A DNA stretch of 64,000 nt from Microlunatus soli (GTDB lineage Bacteria; Actinomycetota; Actinomycetes; Propionibacteriales; Propionibacteriaceae): NCBI RefSeq assembly GCF_900105385.1, contig NZ_LT629772.1:4774001-4838000 (forward strand), read 5' to 3'. Numbering within the stretch: position 1 is the stretch's first letter; every line of letters begins with the position of its first letter. Shown one piece after another: positions 61,589 to 64,000 of this stretch. A program made the translations under genes and the position numbers. The notes below the pieces were generated by a model. The model did not search any database, was not told the DNA's origin, and saw only the letters and a list, made by a program, of their open reading frames with translations.

Positions 61589-61603
61589 TGCCGGGTCCGC
61601 AGC

Positions 61604-62977
61604 TCAGTCCTGCTGGACGACCTTCTCCAGGTTGGGTTTGTTCTTCTCCATGATCGCTTCCAGCTTGGACTTCAGCTCACCGGTCACGTCCTTGGCCGGG
61701 GTGTTGTCGCCGTACACCCTGGCCATCCCGGCGTTGATCTCGGTCACCGCGGCCTGGAACCAGACGATCCGGTCAGCGGTCTTGGCGTTCTTCAGCTGGT
61801 CAAGGGCGACCTTGTAGTTCGGGTCGGAGGCCTGCAGGTCCTTGACGATCTTGGTGTCGGCCGAGGCCTTCACGATCGGAACGTAGCCGGTGTCCTTGTG
61901 CCACTGCGCCGACTGCTCCGGCTTGCCCAGGAACTTGAACAGTTCGACCGCGGCATCCTGCCGCTCCTTGGAATCGGACTTGATCGCCGACAGACCGGAG
62001 CCGCCGGTGGGAACCTCGGTCTCGCCGGTCTTGCCGAGCATGAAGGCGGTGCCGACATCGAACTTGGACAGCGTGGTGGCCGCGGTCAGCGAAGCGGTCG
62101 AGCCGTGCGCGCCGGCCGAGAGCCCACCCTGGTAGTCGGTCATCGCCTCCTCGGCGAGGTAGCCGAACTTGTCGCCGTGGATGAAGTTGCGCTGCCAGTC
62201 CAGCCACTGGTTGACCGGGTCGGCGTCGACGGTGATGTCGTAGCCGTCGGAGAATTTCCCACCCCAGCCCCAGACGGTGGCCTGGCCGAACCACTCGTCC
62301 TCCGGACCGAACGCGAACGCCTTCAACGGCTTGCCGGCGACCTTGATCTTGGCCAGTTCGGGGGCGTAGTCGGCCAGGTCGTCCCAGGTCTTCGGGCCGG
62401 TCTCGGGCAGTCCGGCCTTCTGGTAGGCGGTCTTGTTGTAGTAGAAGAGCGGTGTGGATCGGGCGAACGGCACCAGGTACGTCTTCCCGGCTGCCTGGCA
62501 CTGTTCGAGGAAGGCGTCCAGGTAGTTGTCCAGCTTGAAGCTGTCGTCGAAGTAGGGATCCAGCTGGACGAACAGGTCGGCGAAGTAGAACTGCAGCCAC
62601 TGGTATTCGGGGAAGCAGACGACATCCGGGACCCGCTTGGCCTGGACGGCCGCGGACAGCTTGGTGTTCAACGTGGCGTAGGACTCCTGGGACTCGATCA
62701 CCACCACGATGTCTTCCTGGGACTGGTTGAACTTGTCGATCAGCCGCTGCAGTGCGGCCAGCGGTTCCTTGGTCCAGGGCGCCCAGAACAGCACCGGGGT
62801 GCGCGTCTTGTACTGGTCCGGGATCCTCATGTCGGCCTGTTGCAGGGAGGCTGCGCCGCCGCCACCGGGCGCACCGCAGCCGGCGAGGGCAGCTCCGGCA
62901 CCGGCCATGCCGAGCACGGACAACAGGGCGCGGCGGGACAAGCCGCTCTGCAACAGACCAGCAGAAAGGTCGGTCAT
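61604..62977 (-). CDS. Sugar ABC transporter substrate-binding lipoprotein, UgpB-like
   Basis: A 457-residue family 1 binding protein. The signal has a twin arginine (R15-R16) and lipobox LAGC (C34), so it is probably Tat-exported. The mature part begins VLFWAPWTKEPLAALQRLIDKFNQ and contains YLVPFARSTPLFYYNKTAYQKAGL, usual for sugar or glycerol-phosphate binders. It is the last gene of the minus-strand operon permease-permease-SBP. Confidence 0.93.
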   Translation of the reverse strand: MTDLSAGLLQSGLSRRALLSVLGMAGAGAALAGCGAPGGGGAASLQQADMRIPDQYKTRTPVLFWAPWTKEPLAALQRLIDKFNQSQEDIVVVIESQESYATLNTKLSAAVQAKRVPDVVCFPEYQWLQFYFADLFVQLDPYFDDSFKLDNYLDAFLEQCQAAGKTYLVPFARSTPLFYYNKTAYQKAGLPETGPKTWDDLADYAPELAKIKVAGKPLKAFAFGPEDEWFGQATVWGWGGKFSDGYDITVDADPVNQWLDWQRNFIHGDKFGYLAEEAMTDYQGGLSAGAHGSTASLTAATTLSKFDVGTAFMLGKTGETEVPTGGSGLSAIKSDSKERQDAAVELFKFLGKPEQSAQWHKDTGYVPIVKASADTKIVKDLQASDPNYKVALDQLKNAKTADRIVWFQAAVTEINAGMARVYGDNTPAKDVTGELKSKLEAIMEKNKPNLEKVVQQD

Positions 62978-63009
62978 GGGTGACTCCAGTTCGATGGTGG
63001 GTGGGTAGG

Positions 63010-63861
63010 TCAACGCAGTGCGCCGGCGGCGAGCCCGCCGATGATGCGTTTCTGAGCGACGAAGAAGATGATCAACATCGGCAGCGCGGTCATCGCGGTG
63101 CCGGCCATCACCGAACCCCAGTTGGTCATTCCTTCCTCGGCCCGCAAGGACATCAGGCCGATCGGCAGGGTGCGCATGTCCTCGGTGCTGGTGACGATCA
63201 ACGGCCAGACGAAGTCGTTCCATTTGCCGATCATCACGATCAGCCCCGAGGTGACCAGCATCGGCTTGCTCATCGGCAGCACCAGGTGGATCAGCCGATA
63301 GAAGTGGCCGGCACCGTCGATCGTCATCGCGTCGACCAGCTCACCGGAGATCCGGCGCATCTGCTGCAGTAGCAGGAACATCGCGAAGGCGGTGCCGATA
63401 CCGGGCAGGATCAGTCCGGCGTAGGTGTTGATCCAGCCGAGGTTGCCGATCGTGATGTAGTTGACCAGCAGCGTGACGTGGCCGGGGAGCATCATCGATC
63501 CGAGCATCAAGATCAACATCGGCTGCTTGAAGCGGAACGGCACGAAGGCGAAGGCGTAGGCGCTGAGGATCGCGAAGATCAACTCCAACGCGGTGCCCAC
63601 CGTTGTGGTGATCACCGAGTTGAGGAAGAACCGGGCGAACGGGACCGAGGTCCAGGCCTCGACGAAGTTCTGCCAGTGCAACGAGGTCGGGATCCACTGC
63701 ACCGGGAACTGATAGACCTGTTCCGGCCGCTTCAGTGCCGTACTGAACAGCCAGTACAACGGGATGGCGAAGATCAACAGGGTGACCAACAAACACGCAT
63801 AGGCGAGCGCTCGGCTGGGCCGGAAACCCTTGCCGCGGACGCTGTTGCTGAGGGTGCTCAC
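63010..63861 (-). CDS. Sugar ABC transporter permease, UgpE/MalG type
   Basis: A 283-residue permease with six helices. The EAA-like loop is VDAMTIDGAGHFYRLIHLVLP and the C-terminus is QKRIIGGLAAGALR. GTG 63861 overlaps the upstream permease stop (GTGA), so the pair is translationally coupled. The binding-protein gene follows after 32 bases. Confidence 0.94.
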   Translation of the reverse strand: MSTLSNSVRGKGFRPSRALAYACLLVTLLIFAIPLYWLFSTALKRPEQVYQFPVQWIPTSLHWQNFVEAWTSVPFARFFLNSVITTTVGTALELIFAILSAYAFAFVPFRFKQPMLILMLGSMMLPGHVTLLVNYITIGNLGWINTYAGLILPGIGTAFAMFLLLQQMRRISGELVDAMTIDGAGHFYRLIHLVLPMSKPMLVTSGLIVMIGKWNDFVWPLIVTSTEDMRTLPIGLMSLRAEEGMTNWGSVMAGTAMTALPMLIIFFVAQKRIIGGLAAGALR

Positions 63862-64000
63862 TCGTAATGCACCTTCCGATCACCGATCCGGAGTTGGATG
63901 AAGGTCAAGATCAACAGCAGCACGAACATCACCGTCGCCGCCGTCGCCGACCGGCCGACGTCGAAGTTCTTGAACGCCTCGGTGTAGATCAGCCAGCTCA
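63858..64000 (-). CDS. Sugar ABC transporter permease, UgpA/MalF type, C-terminal end only
   Basis: Only the last 46 residues are in the window: SWLIYTEAFKNFDVGRSATA, then a final membrane helix (VMFVLLLILTFIQLRI) and GDRKVHYE. This is the normal end of a MalF/UgpA-type permease. It is the first of the two coupled permease genes; the rest lies beyond base 64000. Confidence 0.88.
   Translation of the reverse strand, partial: SWLIYTEAFKNFDVGRSATAATVMFVLLLILTFIQLRIGDRKVHYE

Overview
This is a 64 kb stretch of a high-GC actinobacterial chromosome. Features pointing there are paired ClpP1/ClpP2 proteases with ClpX, a fused LysX (lysyl-phosphatidylglycerol synthase plus lysyl-tRNA synthetase), a PyrR-led pyrimidine operon, frequent GTG starts, many leaderless-type promoters (TANNNT about 6 bases before the start codon) and a decayed DUF222/HNH gene. 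Gene content resembles Propionibacteriaceae of the Microlunatus/Friedmanniella type. That family placement is inference, because no 16S or other marker gene is present.

Layout. 1-5 kb: the start of a Tat-exported FAD oxidase, an OsmC peroxidase, a small MscS channel, and the pyrR-pyrB-pyrC operon on the minus strand. 5-8.5 kb: a small membrane protein with a DUF5130-like partner, a PIG-L deacetylase, SnoaL and GNAT proteins, and a DUF222/HNH pseudogene. 8.5-19 kb: housekeeping and DNA repair, with coupled Ogt and Ada-AlkA, Nif3, aminopeptidase N, RpiB, a Nei/Fpg glycosylase, DUF503 and DinB. 19-29 kb: small regulator-target pairs (TetR/DUF4267 with three operators, XRE/aldo-keto reductase, MFS, amine oxidase, sulfatase, HxlR/hydrolase), two tRNA-Gly(TCC) genes and one tRNA-Pro(TGG). 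29-42 kb: lysX with two coupled genes, trigger factor, glyoxalase-like and xylose-isomerase-like proteins, a DUF559 nuclease bracketed by inverted repeats, glutathione peroxidase, and clpP1-clpP2-clpX.

42-55 kb is a glycan utilisation region: DUF624, two complete sugar ABC importers in tandem (SBP-permease-permease, then permease-permease-SBP), two putative glycosidases (DUF2264 and a DUF4091/GH123-like protein), and on the other strand an unusual acetyltransferase-toroid fusion. 55-60 kb holds a methyltransferase, two AraC regulators and a TetR beside a hydrolase and a DUF2000 gene. 59-61.6 kb is a compact ECF sigma circuit: sigma and anti-sigma genes diverge from a lipoprotein and a DUF2231 membrane protein. 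Both sides carry TGAACC-N16-CGT promoters. The window ends inside a third sugar ABC operon on the minus strand.

The regulatory layer is unusually legible: three CTAGC-N3-GCTAG operators on one TetR promoter, the mirrored ECF promoters, a ClgR-type box before clpP1, and repeated TGGCAAA motifs before both sugar operons. No CRISPR array, complete transposon, prophage or integrase was seen. All functions are assigned from motifs read by eye; no database search was possible.
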